Assembly: GCA_005800795.1 (NCBI GenBank)
Contig: SYEN01000245.1
Coordinates: 1 to 6,700 of the forward strand
Source: Burkholderiales bacterium
GTDB lineage: Bacteria > Pseudomonadota > Gammaproteobacteria > Burkholderiales > SG8-41
Direction of reading: 5' to 3'
Length of the DNA stretch: 6,700 nucleotides
Shown here: positions 6,165 to 6,700 of the stretch, in pieces
Position numbering within the stretch: position 1 is the first letter of the stretch
Layout of the letters: each line of letters begins with the position of its first letter
Program-made: the position numbers and the translations under genes
Notes under the pieces: model-generated
Told to the model about the DNA's origin: nothing
Seen by the model: only the letters and a program-made list of their open reading frames with translations
The model's database searches: none

Positions 6165-6260
6165 CACGTTAGGGGTCCCCGGCAGGCTGTTTCGTGCCAT
6201 GATCGGGGTGAGAAAGACCCTCGGAACCTGATGCGGGTAATGCCGCCGTAGGGAAGCGTG
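6165..6260 (+). promoter_or_regulatory. TPP riboswitch (THI-box) aptamer upstream of thiC
   Basis: The RNA binds thiamin pyrophosphate and turns down thiamin synthesis. Every helix can be drawn. P1 pairs CACGTT 6165-6170 with AGCGTG 6255-6260. P2 pairs GGGT 6173-6176 with ACCC 6217-6220. P3 pairs CCCC 6177-6180 with GGGG 6205-6208, topped by a small GGCA/TGCC hairpin at 6181-6198. P4 pairs CCT 6227-6229 with AGG 6250-6252. P5 pairs GCGG 6233-6236 with CCGC 6243-6246. The conserved single-strand elements are intact: TGAGA at 6209-6213 (recognises the pyrimidine), ACCTGAT at 6226-6232, TAATGCC at 6238-6244 and GTAGGGAA at 6248-6255 (pyrophosphate side). The P3 base pair next to TGAGA is C-G instead of the more common G-C. 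Position directly upstream of thiC confirms the assignment. Confidence 0.97.
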
Positions 6261-6318
6261 GCGCCACTCTCCAACCGGCGCCATTGCTCCCTTCATCGTT
6301 ATTTGTTGAGGAGCCATC
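6259..6318 (+). promoter_or_regulatory. thiC: Riboswitch expression platform and thiC ribosome-binding site
   Basis: The ribosome site GAGGAG (6308-6313) is five bases from the thiC ATG and is strong. GCTCC at 6286-6290 is exactly complementary to GGAGC at 6310-6314 and could hide it in a hairpin. The overlapping TCCCT at 6288-6292 is exactly complementary to AGGGA at 6250-6254 inside the aptamer. These two pairings exclude each other. Between them sits a perfect seven-base-pair hairpin, TGGCGCC 6259-6265 with GGCGCCA 6277-6283. There is no T-run after it, so translational control is favoured over termination. The pairings are seen in the sequence; the switching mechanism is inferred. Confidence 0.6.
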
Positions 6319-6700
6319 ATGAATGCCAATCCGCAATTTCTGAACACCACTGCGCACGTCGATGAAGCGGCGGTGAAATCGCTGCCCAATTCGCGCAAAG
6401 TCTACATCGAAGGCTCGCGCCCGGATATTCGAGTGCCGATGCGCGAGATTTCGCAGTCGGATACGCCGGCGGCGATGGGTCATGAAAAGAATCCGCCGAT
6501 ATTTGTTTACGACACCTCCGGCCCGTATACCGACCCGAATGTGAAAATCGACATTCGCTCCGGCTTGGCGCCGTTGCGCCAGAAGTGGATCGAGGAACGC
6601 AACGACACAGTCGTCCTCGATGGCCCAAGCTCGCGTTACGGCCAAGAGCGCCTGGCCGATCCCAAGCTCGCCAGCCTGCGCTTTAACCTGCATCGCAAGC
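6319..6700 (+). CDS. thiC: Phosphomethylpyrimidine synthase ThiC, partial, 5' end only
   Basis: ThiC is a radical-SAM enzyme that converts 5-aminoimidazole ribotide to hydroxymethylpyrimidine phosphate, the pyrimidine half of thiamin. The window holds the first 127 codons, open to the right edge. The N-terminal ThiC domain is unmistakable: LPNSRKVYIEGSRPDIRVP at 22-40, MREISQ at 41-46, FVYDTSGPYTDP at 62-73 and GLAPLRQKWI at 82-91. The catalytic barrel and the C-terminal CxxCxxxxC iron-sulfur motif lie beyond the window. The start at ATG 6319 is fixed by the strong GAGGAG five bases upstream and by homology. Expression is predicted to be repressed by thiamin pyrophosphate through the leader riboswitch. 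It is divergent from the methyltransferase-tolC unit, with 291 bases between start codons. Confidence 0.97.
   Translation, partial: MNANPQFLNTTAHVDEAAVKSLPNSRKVYIEGSRPDIRVPMREISQSDTPAAMGHEKNPPIFVYDTSGPYTDPNVKIDIRSGLAPLRQKWIEERNDTVVLDGPSSRYGQERLADPKLASLRFNLHRK

Noticed and set aside
6169..6693. A 174-codon minus-strand open frame opposite thiC and its riboswitch
   Set aside because: The plus strand carries a clear ThiC N-terminus and a conserved RNA structure; the antisense frame has no family features.

Overview
The window looks like a conserved chromosomal segment of a Pseudomonadota bacterium, most likely a betaproteobacterium. Composition is GC-rich (roughly 60% by eye). The ArgA N-terminus, the ThiC N-terminus and a PCMT-like methyltransferase next to tolC all suit that group, but this is an inference from remembered families, not a search result. 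All genes recognised are core metabolism or cell-envelope genes. I see no mobile element, CRISPR array, tRNA, rRNA or defence-like cluster.

Layout. Seven of the eight genes are on the minus strand and read from right to left. From the right these are a PCMT-like methyltransferase (5347-6027), a TolC-family outer-membrane channel (3982-5319) and 5-formyltetrahydrofolate cyclo-ligase (3354-3944). The last ends in a hairpin that contains its own stop codon. Next come argA (1939-3261) with a plausible sigma70 promoter, then a two-helix membrane miniprotein of unknown function (1722-1928). A second hairpin starts at that gene's stop codon. The last pair is the iron-trafficking gene yggX (1364-1639) and polyphosphate kinase ppk1, which runs off the left edge (1-1333). 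The only plus-strand gene is thiC, which starts at 6319 and runs off the right edge.

The 291-base gap between the methyltransferase and thiC is a divergent control region. It holds candidate promoters in both directions and a well-conserved TPP (thiamin pyrophosphate) riboswitch aptamer at 6165-6260. The thiC leader after the aptamer can be folded into two mutually exclusive pairings, which suggests translational control: the conserved aptamer segment AGGGA can pair with TCCCT, or the overlapping GCTCC can pair with the thiC Shine-Dalgarno sequence.

How the genes fit together. They are mostly independent housekeeping functions: thiamin pyrimidine synthesis under feedback, folate one-carbon metabolism, the first step of arginine synthesis, export through a TolC channel, and a yggX-ppk1 pair linked to oxidative or nutrient stress. 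No new system is evident. The points most worth checking are the riboswitch expression platform, the altered N-terminal motif of the methyltransferase and the unrecognised miniprotein downstream of argA.
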